Part shown: positions 33,662 through 42,774 of the stretch, in pieces | Layout: each line of letters opens with the position of its first letter | Numbering within the stretch: the stretch's first letter is position 1 | Assembly (NCBI GenBank): GCA_910579865.1 | Contig: CAJTXA010000024.1 | Location: 1-46,469 of the forward strand | DNA from: an uncultured Lachnospiraceae bacterium | GTDB taxonomy: Bacteria > Bacillota > Clostridia > Lachnospirales > Lachnospiraceae | Direction of reading: 5' to 3' | DNA: 46,469 nt | Position numbers and translations under genes: made by a program | Notes under the pieces: generated by a model | Told to the model about the DNA's origin: nothing | Seen by the model: the letters and a program-made list of their open reading frames with translations, nothing else | Database searches by the model: none

Positions 33662-33845
33662 ATGTTGATAACTATGTTGATTACGTGTTGATATCGTGTT
33701 GATAATCATATTTACCATTTTTTTACAATTATTAGTGTGTTGAAAAGTCCTATTTTATGAACATAAAATGAACATCTTTTCAACATAGTTATCAACTTAA
33801 GAAATCCTTAAAAATCAAGGTTTTTTATAGGTTATCAACAAATCA
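33662..33845. other. oriC, downstream part: DnaA boxes between dnaA and dnaN
   Basis: Perfect boxes at 33663-33671 and 33697-33705 (TGTTGATAA) and 33832-33840 (TTATCAACA), plus variants TGTTGATTA (~33675), TGTTGATAT (~33687) and TTATCAACT (~33789). With the cluster upstream of dnaA this gives a two-part origin as in Bacillus. AT-rich DNA around 33706-33760 and 33815-33830 is a plausible unwinding element. Confidence 0.88.
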
Positions 33846-33935
33846 ACATCCCCTACTACTATTACTACTAAAAATTATCCATATATATACATACACATGT
33901 CAAAATTAAAAAATATTATAAAAGGAGTTATGCAC

Positions 33936-35045
33936 ATGAAGATCGTTTGTAGTAAGTCTACTCTACTCAATGCCGTAAATATTGTATCCAAGGCTGTCTC
34001 TACAAAAACAACTATGCCGATATTAGAATGTTTTTTATTAGACGCCTTAACAAACGAAATAAAGTTAATTGCAAATGATATGGAATTGGGAATTGAAACA
34101 ATCGTATCTGGTGAAATTGAGCAAAAAGGTATGATTGCTTTAAATGCAAAAATTTTCTCTGAAATAGTCCGTAAGCTTCCTGATAATAATATTGTCATAG
34201 AAACAGATGAAAACTTCGTTACAAATATTACATGTGAAAAAGCAAAGTTCAACATTTCTGGCAAACAAGGAGATGATTTCCCTAAATTGCCCTATATTGA
34301 AAAATCCCAGTATATTTGTCTCTCTCAATTTACACTAAAAGAATTAATCCAAAAAACGATTTTTTCTATTAGTGATAATGACACCAATAAATTACTTACT
34401 GGAGAATTATTTGAAATAAACGAAACAGCCCTTAAGATAGCTTCACTTGATGGCCATAGAATTTCAATAAGAAATGCAACTTTGAAAGAGGCATATGAAA
34501 CAATAAAAGTAGTTGTTCCAGGTAAAACTTTATCAGAAGTTAGTAAAATTTTAACAGGGAATTTAGAAGATGAAATTCGCATTTATTTTACAACAAATCA
34601 TATTTTATTTGAATTTCACCAGACAATTGTTGTTTCCCGATTAATTGAAGGAGAATATTTTAAAATTAATCAAATGATTTCCACCGATTATGAAACAAAA
34701 GTGACAATCAATAAAAAAGAAATGTTAAATTGTATTGATCGAGCAATCCTTCTTGTAAAAGAAGGTGAAAAAAAACCAATTATTTTAAATATTACAGATC
34801 ATGAAATGGAATTAAAGATCCATTCTTCTATTGGTTCTATGGACGAAAAAATCGACATCCGGAAGGAAGGAAAAGACATTATGATTGGATTCAATCCAAG
34901 GTTTATGATCGATTCCCTTCGGGCAATTGATGAAGAAGAAGTCAATTTATATTTAGTAAATTCAAAAGCACCTTGTATTATTCGGGATAAGGAAGAAAAT
35001 TATATTTATTTAATTCTTCCAGTAAATTTTAATGCAACTGTATAG
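33936..35045 (+). CDS. dnaN: DNA polymerase III sliding clamp, beta subunit
   Basis: A 369-aa clamp protein of three similar domains, normal length. It forms a ring dimer tethering polymerase III and other factors. Recognised segments are MKIVCSKSTLLNAVNIVSKAV, TTMPILECFLLDA, the LNAKIFSEIVRKLPD strand, ASLDGHRISIRNA, and the C-terminal end YLILPVNFN (the usual LMPMR-like tail is YLILPV here). AAAGGAG sits 8 bases before ATG 33936; an in-frame ATG at 33930 is too close to it. Confidence 0.97.
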   Translation: MKIVCSKSTLLNAVNIVSKAVSTKTTMPILECFLLDALTNEIKLIANDMELGIETIVSGEIEQKGMIALNAKIFSEIVRKLPDNNIVIETDENFVTNITCEKAKFNISGKQGDDFPKLPYIEKSQYICLSQFTLKELIQKTIFSISDNDTNKLLTGELFEINETALKIASLDGHRISIRNATLKEAYETIKVVVPGKTLSEVSKILTGNLEDEIRIYFTTNHILFEFHQTIVVSRLIEGEYFKINQMISTDYETKVTINKKEMLNCIDRAILLVKEGEKKPIILNITDHEMELKIHSSIGSMDEKIDIRKEGKDIMIGFNPRFMIDSLRAIDEEEVNLYLVNSKAPCIIRDKEENYIYLILPVNFNATV

Positions 35046-35094
35046 GCTTTTTACTATAGGGTAAGCTTTAAAAGTAGGAAGTGAGGAGAATTGT

Positions 35095-35307
35095 ATGGAA
35101 TCTATTACATTACGAGAAGAATTTATAAAACTTGGACAAGCTCTAAAGGCAGCAGGTCTTGTAGAATCAGGAGTAGAAGCAAAACTTGTTATTCAAAATG
35201 GAGAGGTAAAAGTCAATGAAAAAGTAGAGTACCAAAGAGGAAAAAAACTTTATGGAGGAGAAAAAATTTCGTTCCGTGAACAGGAGATTACTATAAATGC
35301 TCATTGA
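35095..35307 (+). CDS. yaaA: S4-domain RNA-binding protein, YaaA/RlbA type
   Basis: A 70-aa single S4 domain protein. It has the family signature EFIKLGQALKAAGLVESGVEAKLVIQNGEVKVNE and RGKKLYGGEKI. In Bacillus YaaA between dnaN and recF is implicated in ribosome assembly; RNA binding is expected. It overlaps recF by 11 bases, indicating coupled translation. The ribosome site is GTGAGGAG before ATG 35095. Confidence 0.92.
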   Translation: MESITLREEFIKLGQALKAAGLVESGVEAKLVIQNGEVKVNEKVEYQRGKKLYGGEKISFREQEITINAH

Positions 35308-36382
35308 ATCACTTGAGTTAAAAAATTTTCGAAACTATCAAAATTTGAATATCGATTTCGATAAAAAGACAAATATTCTTTATGGTGACAATGCACAGGG
35401 AAAAACCAACATTCTTGAAGCAATTTATCTTTCAGGAACCGCAAAATCCCATAAAGGCAGTAAAGATCGAGAAATGATTCGATTTCATGAAGAGGAAGCA
35501 CATATTAAGCTAATGATAAAAAAGTTAGAACTTTCTTACAGGATTGATATTCATTTAAAAAAACAAAAACCAAAAGGAATTGCGATTAATGGAATACCAA
35601 TTAAAAAAGCAAGTGAATTATTTGGTATTGTAAATTTGGTATTTTTTTCACCAGAAGACTTAAATTTAATCAAAAATGGGCCTTCTGAACGCAGAAGGTT
35701 CTTAGACATGGAACTATGCCAATTAGATAAAATTTATATTCACCATCTTGTAAATTATAATAAAATTTTAATGCAAAGAAATCAACTTTTAAAAAATTTA
35801 GAACTGCGACCAGAATTTATAGAAACACTTGATATTTGGGATATGCAGCTTGTGCAATATGGAAAAAAACTAATTGAACAAAGAAAACATTTTGTAAAGG
35901 AATTAAATGAAATAATTTACGAAATTCATAAAAAATTATCTGGAAACCGAGAGGAACTTTATATTGATTATGAACCAGATGTTTCTTCTGAGGAATTTGC
36001 AGCAGCAGTAAATAAAGCGAGAAATCGAGATATTCGATTTCATACAACGAACGTTGGCCCTCATAGAGATGATATCAGTTTCTTTATTGATAAGGTTGAT
36101 ATTCGAAAATTTGGTTCTCAAGGACAACAGAGAACATCAGCACTTTCTTTAAAATTGGCAGAAATTGAAATTGTAAAGCGAATGATCGGTGATATGCCGA
36201 TTCTTTTATTAGATGATGTATTATCTGAATTAGACAGTCATCGACAAAATCAACTTCTTAACAGTCTGGATCAAATTCAGACAATTATTACCTGTACTGG
36301 TTTGGAGGAATTTATAGCAAATCGGTTTGAGATAAATAGAACCTATCATATTATAAACGGAGCAATTGGAGGAAAAACATGA
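35297..36382 (+). CDS. recF: DNA replication and repair protein RecF
   Basis: A 361-aa SMC-like ABC ATPase that binds gapped DNA and helps RecOR load RecA. Walker A is LYGDNAQGKTNILEAIY near residue 35, the signature region SQGQQRTSALSLKLAEIE, and Walker B ILLLDDVLSELD. The N-terminus MLIESLELKNFRNYQ is typical. It overlaps yaaA by 11 bases and gyrB by 4 (ATGA), one translation-coupled operon. Confidence 0.97.
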   Translation: MLIESLELKNFRNYQNLNIDFDKKTNILYGDNAQGKTNILEAIYLSGTAKSHKGSKDREMIRFHEEEAHIKLMIKKLELSYRIDIHLKKQKPKGIAINGIPIKKASELFGIVNLVFFSPEDLNLIKNGPSERRRFLDMELCQLDKIYIHHLVNYNKILMQRNQLLKNLELRPEFIETLDIWDMQLVQYGKKLIEQRKHFVKELNEIIYEIHKKLSGNREELYIDYEPDVSSEEFAAAVNKARNRDIRFHTTNVGPHRDDISFFIDKVDIRKFGSQGQQRTSALSLKLAEIEIVKRMIGDMPILLLDDVLSELDSHRQNQLLNSLDQIQTIITCTGLEEFIANRFEINRTYHIINGAIGGKT

Positions 36383-38292
36383 GTTCAGAATATGGAGCAA
36401 ATCAAATTCAAATATTAGAAGGATTAGAGGCTGTACGGAAAAGACCAGGGATGTATATTGGCAGCACCTCCGAAAAAGGTCTTCATCATCTGGTATATGA
36501 AATTGTAGACAATGCTGTGGATGAAGCTTTAGGTGGATTCTGTACAACAATAGAAGTTATTATTAATGAGGATAATTCCATTACCGTAATAGATGATGGG
36601 CGAGGTGTTCCAGTTGATATTCACCCAAAAGCAGGTGTTCCTGCGATTGAGGTTGTATATACAGTATTACATGCTGGAGGAAAATTTGGTGGAGGAGGAT
36701 ATAAAGTATCAGGAGGACTTCATGGAGTAGGTGCTTCTGTTGTAAATGCATTATCTGAGTGGATGGAAGTTACCGTTTGTCAGGAGGGAAAAATTCACAA
36801 ACAGAGATATGAACGTGGAAAAGTAGCTTATCCACTAAAGGTAATTGGAACTTGTCCACTAGAAAAGACAGGTACAATGGTGACATTTTTACCAGATCGA
36901 CAAGTATTTGAAGAAACAGAATATAAGTATGATACACTAAGAACAAGACTAAGAGAAATTGCTTTCTTGACCAAAGATTTACGAATTATTCTTCGAGATG
37001 ACCGAGAGGAAAAACAAGAAGAAACCTTTCACTATGAAGGAGGAATTCGTGAGTTTGTTACGTATTTAAACCATAGCAGTGAAATATTGTATGAAAATGT
37101 GATTTATTGTGAAGGTATGCGTGATAAGGTATATGTTGAAGTTGCAATGCAACATAATGGCAGCTTTACAGAAAATTGCTATAGTTTTGTCAACAATATC
37201 ATTACACCAGAAGGTGGAACACATCTGATGGGATTTCGAAATGCATTAACTAAAACTTTTAATGATTATGCACGTAGAAATAAAATGCTAAAAGATAATG
37301 AACCAAATCTTTCTGGAGAAGATATTCGAGAAGGACTGACCACTATTATCAGCGTAAAAATTGAGGAGCCTCAGTTTGAAGGACAGACAAAACAGAAATT
37401 AGGAAATAGTGAAGCACGGGGAGCAGTAGATAATATTGTATCAGAGCAGCTTACGTATTTTCTAGAACAAAATCCAACTGTAGCTAAAATAATTCTGGAA
37501 AAGTCAATTTTGGCTCAAAGAGCACGAGAAGCAGCTCGTAAAGCACGAGATTTAACTAGAAGGAAAACAGCATTAGATGGAATGGCATTACCTGGAAAAT
37601 TGGCAGATTGTTCAGATAAAGACCCAAAAAATTGTGAAATTTATATTGTAGAGGGAGATTCAGCAGGGGGATCGGCTAAGACGGCCCGTTCTCGAAATAC
37701 ACAAGCCATTTTACCACTGCGTGGAAAAATTTTAAATGTAGAAAAAGCAAGACTAGATAAAATTCTTGGCAATGCAGAAATTAAAGCTATGATAACAGCG
37801 TTTGGAACAGGAATCCATGAAGATTTTGATATTAGTAAATTGCGTTACCATAAGATTATTATTATGACAGATGCTGATGTGGATGGAGCACATATTTCTA
37901 CCTTACTTTTAACATTTTTATATCGGTTTATGCCAGAGCTAATTCGTGCAGGGCACGTTTACTTGGCGCAGCCACCTCTTTTTAAACTAGAGAAAAATAA
38001 AAAGATTTGGTATGCCTATAGTGACGAGGAACTTAATCAAATTCTTCAGGAAGTGGGACGTGATAATAGTAATAAAATTCAACGTTATAAGGGACTTGGA
38101 GAAATGGATGCAGAACAGCTTTGGGATACTACAATGGACCCTCAAAAGCGAGTATTAAAACGAGTAAATATGGATGCAGAATCAGCGTCAGAATTGGATT
38201 TAACATTTACTACACTTATGGGAGATCAGGTAGAACCTCGGAGAGAATTTATTGAGGCAAATGCAAAGTATGTGAAAAATTTAGATGTTTAG
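36379..38292 (+). CDS. gyrB: DNA gyrase subunit B
   Basis: A 637-aa ATPase subunit, typical Firmicute length without the E. coli insert. It powers negative supercoiling with GyrA. The GHKL ATPase site includes IVDNAVDEAL, VIDDGRGVPVDIHP, HAGGKFGGGGYKVSGGLHGVG and QTKQKLGN; the TOPRIM domain has VEGDSAGGSAK and the metal-binding DADVDGAH, and QRYKGLGEM. The C-terminus ends EFIEANAKYVKNLDV as normal. ATG overlaps the recF stop by four bases. Confidence 0.98.
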   Translation: MSSEYGANQIQILEGLEAVRKRPGMYIGSTSEKGLHHLVYEIVDNAVDEALGGFCTTIEVIINEDNSITVIDDGRGVPVDIHPKAGVPAIEVVYTVLHAGGKFGGGGYKVSGGLHGVGASVVNALSEWMEVTVCQEGKIHKQRYERGKVAYPLKVIGTCPLEKTGTMVTFLPDRQVFEETEYKYDTLRTRLREIAFLTKDLRIILRDDREEKQEETFHYEGGIREFVTYLNHSSEILYENVIYCEGMRDKVYVEVAMQHNGSFTENCYSFVNNIITPEGGTHLMGFRNALTKTFNDYARRNKMLKDNEPNLSGEDIREGLTTIISVKIEEPQFEGQTKQKLGNSEARGAVDNIVSEQLTYFLEQNPTVAKIILEKSILAQRAREAARKARDLTRRKTALDGMALPGKLADCSDKDPKNCEIYIVEGDSAGGSAKTARSRNTQAILPLRGKILNVEKARLDKILGNAEIKAMITAFGTGIHEDFDISKLRYHKIIIMTDADVDGAHISTLLLTFLYRFMPELIRAGHVYLAQPPLFKLEKNKKIWYAYSDEELNQILQEVGRDNSNKIQRYKGLGEMDAEQLWDTTMDPQKRVLKRVNMDAESASELDLTFTTLMGDQVEPRREFIEANAKYVKNLDV

Positions 38293-38318
38293 AATTTTAT
38301 AACTGGAGGAAAAAATAA

Positions 38319-40832
38319 ATGGATGAAACAATTTTTGATAAGATTCATGATGTCGATCTAAAAGAGACAATGGAAGACTCCTATATTGATTATGCCATGA
38401 GTGTTATCGCCCAGAGAGCACTTCCTGATGTTAGGGATGGACTAAAGCCTGTACAAAGACGTGTTCTTTATTCTATGATTGAATTAAATAATGGACCTGA
38501 TAAGCCTCATAGAAAATGTGCCCGTATCGTAGGTGATACAATGGGTAAATATCATCCTCATGGTGACAGTTCAATTTATGGTGCTTTAGTAAATTTAGCG
38601 CAAGAGTGGTCTACTCGTTATCCTTTGGTAGATGGACATGGAAATTTTGGTTCTGTAGATGGAGATGGGGCAGCAGCTATGCGATATACAGAAGCTCGCT
38701 TAAGTCGAATTTCTATGGAGATTTTAGCAGATATTGGAAAAGATACAGTAGATTTTGAGCCTAATTTTGATGAAACAGAGAGGGAACCTGTTGTGCTTCC
38801 TTCTCGTTTCCCTAATTTGCTTGTAAATGGAACAACTGGCATTGCTGTTGGAATGGCTACTAATATTCCTCCTCACAATTTACGTGAAGTAATTCAAGCT
38901 ATAATTAAAATTATTGATAATCGAATCTTAGAGGATCGAGACACTACGATAGAGGAAGTACTTAGTATCATAAAAGGACCAGATTTTCCTACTGGAGCAA
39001 TGATTCTTGGAACAAGTGGAATTGAGGAAGCATATCGCACTGGACGTGGAAAAATTCGAGTACGGGCTGTGACAGATATGGAGGCAATGCCAAATGGAAA
39101 AACACGAATTGTAGTGACTGAGCTGCCTTATATGGTAAATAAAGCAAAATTGATAGAGAAAATTGCAGATCTAGTAAAGGAAAAGCGGGTAGATGGAATT
39201 ACGGAAATTCGGGATGAATCGGATCGCTCTGGGATGCGGATTGCAATTGAGCTTAGACGAGACGTAAATCCAAATGTGCTTTTAAATCAATTATTTAAAC
39301 ATACACAATTACAAGATACTTATGGAGTAATTATGATTGCCCTGGTGGGAAAACAACCAAAGGTTTTAAATCTTTTAGATATGCTAAAATTGTATTTAAA
39401 ACATCAAGAAGAGGTTGTTACTAGGCGAACTCGATATGAGTTAAATAAAGCACAGGAACGAGCACATATTTTAGAAGGATTATTAATTGCATTAGATCAT
39501 ATTGATGAAGTAATTCAAATTGTACGAAATTCTCGTACAACACAAGAAGCAAAAAGCCGATTGATAGAACGTTTTGCTTTATCTGATGCACAAACACAGG
39601 CAATTGTTGATATGAGAATTCGTGCTTTAACAGGATTAGAACGAGAAAAACTAGAACAAGAGCTTCAAGAATTGTTGACACGAATTGCAGAATTACAAGA
39701 AATTTTAGCAGATGAAAAGAAATTACTTTCAGTAATTCGCAAGGAAATTCTTTTGATCTCAGATAAATATGGAGATGATAGAAGAACCTCGATTGGTTAT
39801 GATGCATTTGATATTTCGATAGAAGATTTAATTCCAAATGAAAATACTGTAATTACAATGACAAATATTGGCTATATTAAACGAATGACAATGGATAATT
39901 TTAAAAGTCAAAATCGTGGTGGCAAGGGAATTAAAGGGATGCATACATTAGAAGAGGATTTTATTGAGGATATGCTTCTTACAAAGACACATCATTATTT
40001 GATGTTTTTTACTAACAGTGGAAAAGTCTATCGGTTAAAAGCATATGAGATACCAGAAGCAAGCCGAACAGCAAGAGGAACTGCAATTATTAATCTCTTG
40101 CAGCTTTCTACAGAAGAAAAGATTACAGCAGTGATTTCAATAAAAGATTACCATCCAAATGAATATTTATTTATGACGACGAAATATGGAATTGTAAAGA
40201 AAACCTTAGTAAAAGAGTATGCAAACATTCGAAAAACAGGACTACAAGCAATTAATCTTCGAGAAGAAGATGAATTGATAGAGGTTAAGGTGACAAATAA
40301 TCAAAATGATATCTTTCTTGCTACAAAACAAGGACAATGTATTCGTTTTAATGAGAAGGATGTACGTCCTACTGGAAGAACTTCAATGGGTGTAATTGGA
40401 ATGAATTTAGAAGATGGAGACGAGATTATTGGAATGCAGACAGATGTACAAGGAGATTATTTTCTGTTTGTATCAGAAAATGGTCTTGGTAAATTGACTG
40501 CACTTCGAGAGTTTGCTGTACAACATAGAGGAGGAAAAGGAGTTCGCTGTTATAAAATCAATGAAAAAACTGGAAGTGTGATTGGAATGAAAGCAGTATT
40601 CGCTGGATATGAAGTGATGTTAATTACCACAGAAGGAATTATTATTCGAATGGGAGTAGAAAATATATCACGGCTTGGACGAAACACTTCTGGAGTAAAA
40701 TTAATGAATTTGGACGAGAATGTAAAAGTTGCTAGTGTGGCGAAAGTTCACAGTCGGATTGTTGAGGAAGAACTTCAAAAATTAGAAGGAAATGAAAAAG
40801 AAACTATTTCGGAAGAGGAGGTTTTAAAATAG
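38319..40832 (+). CDS. gyrA: DNA gyrase subunit A
   Basis: An 837-aa cleavage-reunion subunit. The winged helix holds the catalytic Tyr in AAAMRYTEARLS, and the quinolone-determining region is GKYHPHGDSSIYGALVNLAQEW with Ser at the usual position 83-equivalent and Asp/Ser nearby, which looks like the wild-type pattern. The C-terminal six-bladed beta-pinwheel includes the GyrA box QNRGGKG (QRGGxGx pattern) and repeats HRGGKG. The acidic tail (LEGNEKETISEEEVLK) is also usual. ATG 38319 follows GGAGG; the gap from gyrB is 26 bases. Confidence 0.98.
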   Translation: MDETIFDKIHDVDLKETMEDSYIDYAMSVIAQRALPDVRDGLKPVQRRVLYSMIELNNGPDKPHRKCARIVGDTMGKYHPHGDSSIYGALVNLAQEWSTRYPLVDGHGNFGSVDGDGAAAMRYTEARLSRISMEILADIGKDTVDFEPNFDETEREPVVLPSRFPNLLVNGTTGIAVGMATNIPPHNLREVIQAIIKIIDNRILEDRDTTIEEVLSIIKGPDFPTGAMILGTSGIEEAYRTGRGKIRVRAVTDMEAMPNGKTRIVVTELPYMVNKAKLIEKIADLVKEKRVDGITEIRDESDRSGMRIAIELRRDVNPNVLLNQLFKHTQLQDTYGVIMIALVGKQPKVLNLLDMLKLYLKHQEEVVTRRTRYELNKAQERAHILEGLLIALDHIDEVIQIVRNSRTTQEAKSRLIERFALSDAQTQAIVDMRIRALTGLEREKLEQELQELLTRIAELQEILADEKKLLSVIRKEILLISDKYGDDRRTSIGYDAFDISIEDLIPNENTVITMTNIGYIKRMTMDNFKSQNRGGKGIKGMHTLEEDFIEDMLLTKTHHYLMFFTNSGKVYRLKAYEIPEASRTARGTAIINLLQLSTEEKITAVISIKDYHPNEYLFMTTKYGIVKKTLVKEYANIRKTGLQAINLREEDELIEVKVTNNQNDIFLATKQGQCIRFNEKDVRPTGRTSMGVIGMNLEDGDEIIGMQTDVQGDYFLFVSENGLGKLTALREFAVQHRGGKGVRCYKINEKTGSVIGMKAVFAGYEVMLITTEGIIIRMGVENISRLGRNTSGVKLMNLDENVKVASVAKVHSRIVEEELQKLEGNEKETISEEEVLK

Positions 40833-40863
40833 AATTGTAATCTAGAAGTTAGAATTAAATAAG

Positions 40864-40948
40864 CATCTTTATAAGAGACATTTACAAAAGGATTCATAAA
40901 TAAATGAAGAGCATTTAAATGTGAATAAAAAATACTCTTATAAAGATG
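40864..40948. terminator. Long inverted repeat between gyrA and the BlaI-type gene
   Basis: CATCTTTATAAGAG (40864-40877) pairs perfectly with CTCTTATAAAGATG (40935-40948), leaving a 57-base spacer. It lies between convergent genes, so it may end both transcripts, but there is no clear T run. Confidence 0.45.
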
Positions 40949-40960
40949 TATATTGATTCT

Positions 40961-41341
40961 CTATGATTCAAACTGATGAAGAATAGTTTTTATTTCTTCA
41001 ATTTCTTGTTTAGTAAGTGATTTTTCTTTATGAAATGATAGGATAAACTGACTAATAGAACCCTTATTCCAAAAATTAACAAATTCAAATGCTTGTTCTG
41101 CTCGATAGTCACTTTCTGCGATCAAAACTTGATAGAAAATTCGATGTCCTTCTCGTCTTGTGCAGACAAATCCCTTTTGAACCAATTTTGCAAGAAAAGT
41201 GGATACTGTTTGGTATTTCCAATTTTTATGATATTGCTTATTTACCATTTCAAATATATCTCCTAAAGAAAGTTCTTGGCTGGTGCTCCAGATACATTTC
41301 ATTACTAGTGTTTCGGAAGCAGTTAAAGTTATGTATTTCAT
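40961..41341 (-). CDS. BlaI/MecI/CopY-family transcriptional repressor
   Basis: A 126-aa winged-helix repressor. The N-terminal ITLTASETLVMKCIWS, SLGDIFEMVNK and the recognition-helix region YQTVSTFLAKLVQKGFVCTRREGHRIFYQ are the family hallmark (W-KYQTVSTFLxRLxxKGxL). The C-terminal helices form the dimerisation part. Members bind inverted repeats upstream of their own or neighbouring genes, and the family's classical sensor partner is a BlaR1-type protease; none is next to this gene. ATG 41341 with GGGAG six bases upstream; a TTG at 41359 would overlap that site. Confidence 0.92.
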   Translation of the reverse strand: MKYITLTASETLVMKCIWSTSQELSLGDIFEMVNKQYHKNWKYQTVSTFLAKLVQKGFVCTRREGHRIFYQVLIAESDYRAEQAFEFVNFWNKGSISQFILSFHKEKSLTKQEIEEIKTILHQFES

Positions 41342-41885
41342 ATAAATCTCCCTATACAATAATTAAATTAATTATGAAATATTTGATTTATATTAACATA
41401 AATCAAATTAGATGTAAAGTTATTTTTTGAAAAATTATAAATATATAAATTTTTATTCTTTAATTGCAATATTATTATTTAAAAAGTTCATTTAATTTAA
41501 AATTATCACGTTTTAAAATTTTTTTCCCAAATAATATCCTCTTTAATTTAATCTTTCTGTGTTGGAATAGTTTTTGTGAATACTTTGCTCTATATAAAGT
41601 AAAAAATAAAGAACAAAATGTTTAATAAAATGTCGATAAATATAGAATTTTAGATTAGGGAGGGTTGATTTCTTTTTTTCTTCTGGTAAAATATTGGAAG
41701 ATATAATTAGAAAAAAATTTAGTTTCCTAGCTGTAATTTACCGTTTACAACAAAGAAATATGCTGTTGTAACTGTATTAAGCGTGAAAAATTCTCATGTT
41801 ATATAATAGGTTTTTGATACATGGTATTGAACAGTTTTCTAATTACAGTAAACTATTTGTTAAGATAGAAAGGAAGATAGTATTT
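41342..41885. other. Intergenic region between the BlaI-type repressor and fumarase alpha
   Basis: About 540 AT-rich bases. It holds a perfect inverted repeat TTTGATTTAT (41382-41391) and ATAAATCAAA (41398-41407) with a 6-base spacer, and a shorter palindrome ATAATTAAATTAATTAT near 41359. Both lie just upstream of the repressor start and are candidate operators. A TATAAT (41802-41807) without a clear -35 may serve fumarase alpha. I see no gene in the rest; an open frame upstream of 41886 lacks a binding site. Confidence 0.5.
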
Positions 41886-42728
41886 ATGAAAAGTATTTTT
41901 GTACAAGATATTACAAGAAATATAAAAGAAATGTGTATTGAAGCGAATTATTTTTTGTCTAAAGATATGAAGAGAGCACTTTATCATGCAAAAGAGAAAG
42001 AAGAATCTCCTTTAGGCAAGCAGATTTTAGATCAACTTGATCAAAATCTTCAGATTGCAGAAAATGATAAGATTCCAATTTGTCAAGATACTGGGATGAC
42101 AGTTGTTTTTATTAAAATTGGACAAGAGGTATCAATAAAAGGGGGAAATTTGACAGAGGCAATTCATGAAGGGGTTCGTCAGGGATATAGGGAAGGATAT
42201 TTGCGCAAGTCAGTTGTTCGCGATCCAATTTATCGAGAAAATACAAAGGATAATACACCAGCAATTATTCATTATGATATAATTGAGGGAGATCAAGTAA
42301 TAATTACAGTAGCACCAAAAGGATTTGGCAGTGAAAATATGAGTCGTATTTTTATGTTAAAACCGGCAGATGGGATAGAAGGAGTAAAAGAAGCAATTCT
42401 TACTGTAGTACAAGATGCAGGACCAAATGCATGTCCTCCTATGGTTGTAGGAGTTGGAATTGGTGGAACTTTTGAAAAGTGTGCATTAATGGCAAAAGAA
42501 GCATTAACTCGAAATTTACAAGAAAAAGCAGCAGAACCTTATATCCAAGAATTAGAACAAGAGATGTTAGAACGAATAAATAAACTTGGAATTGGTCCTG
42601 GAGGTTTGGGGGGGAGACAAACAGCATTAGCTGTTAATATCAATGTATATCCTACACATATAGCTGGACTTCCTGTGGCAGTAAATATTTGTTGTCATGT
42701 CAATCGGCATGTTTCCCGAACAATTTAA
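41886..42728 (+). CDS. Class I fumarate hydratase, alpha (N-terminal) subunit
   Basis: A 280-aa Fe-S hydro-lyase alpha subunit (TtdA/FumA-N family), hydrating fumarate to malate with a labile [4Fe-4S] cluster. The cluster Cys residues are seen in PICQDTGMTV, GPNACPPMVVGVG and VNICCHVNRH. Other conserved parts are REGYLRKSVVRDP and GFGSENMS. It needs a beta subunit, which here is not adjacent but about 2.8 kb downstream. A tartrate dehydratase alpha is a less likely alternative. ATG 41886 with AAGGAAG upstream matches the family start; the open frame from 41796 lacks a site. It precedes DAHP synthase by 46 bases with no terminator. Confidence 0.92.
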   Translation: MKSIFVQDITRNIKEMCIEANYFLSKDMKRALYHAKEKEESPLGKQILDQLDQNLQIAENDKIPICQDTGMTVVFIKIGQEVSIKGGNLTEAIHEGVRQGYREGYLRKSVVRDPIYRENTKDNTPAIIHYDIIEGDQVIITVAPKGFGSENMSRIFMLKPADGIEGVKEAILTVVQDAGPNACPPMVVGVGIGGTFEKCALMAKEALTRNLQEKAAEPYIQELEQEMLERINKLGIGPGGLGGRQTALAVNINVYPTHIAGLPVAVNICCHVNRHVSRTI

Positions 42729-42774
42729 GTTAAGAAAGATAGAATAAAAAAAGAAAAGTAAAAGAGGAGATATC

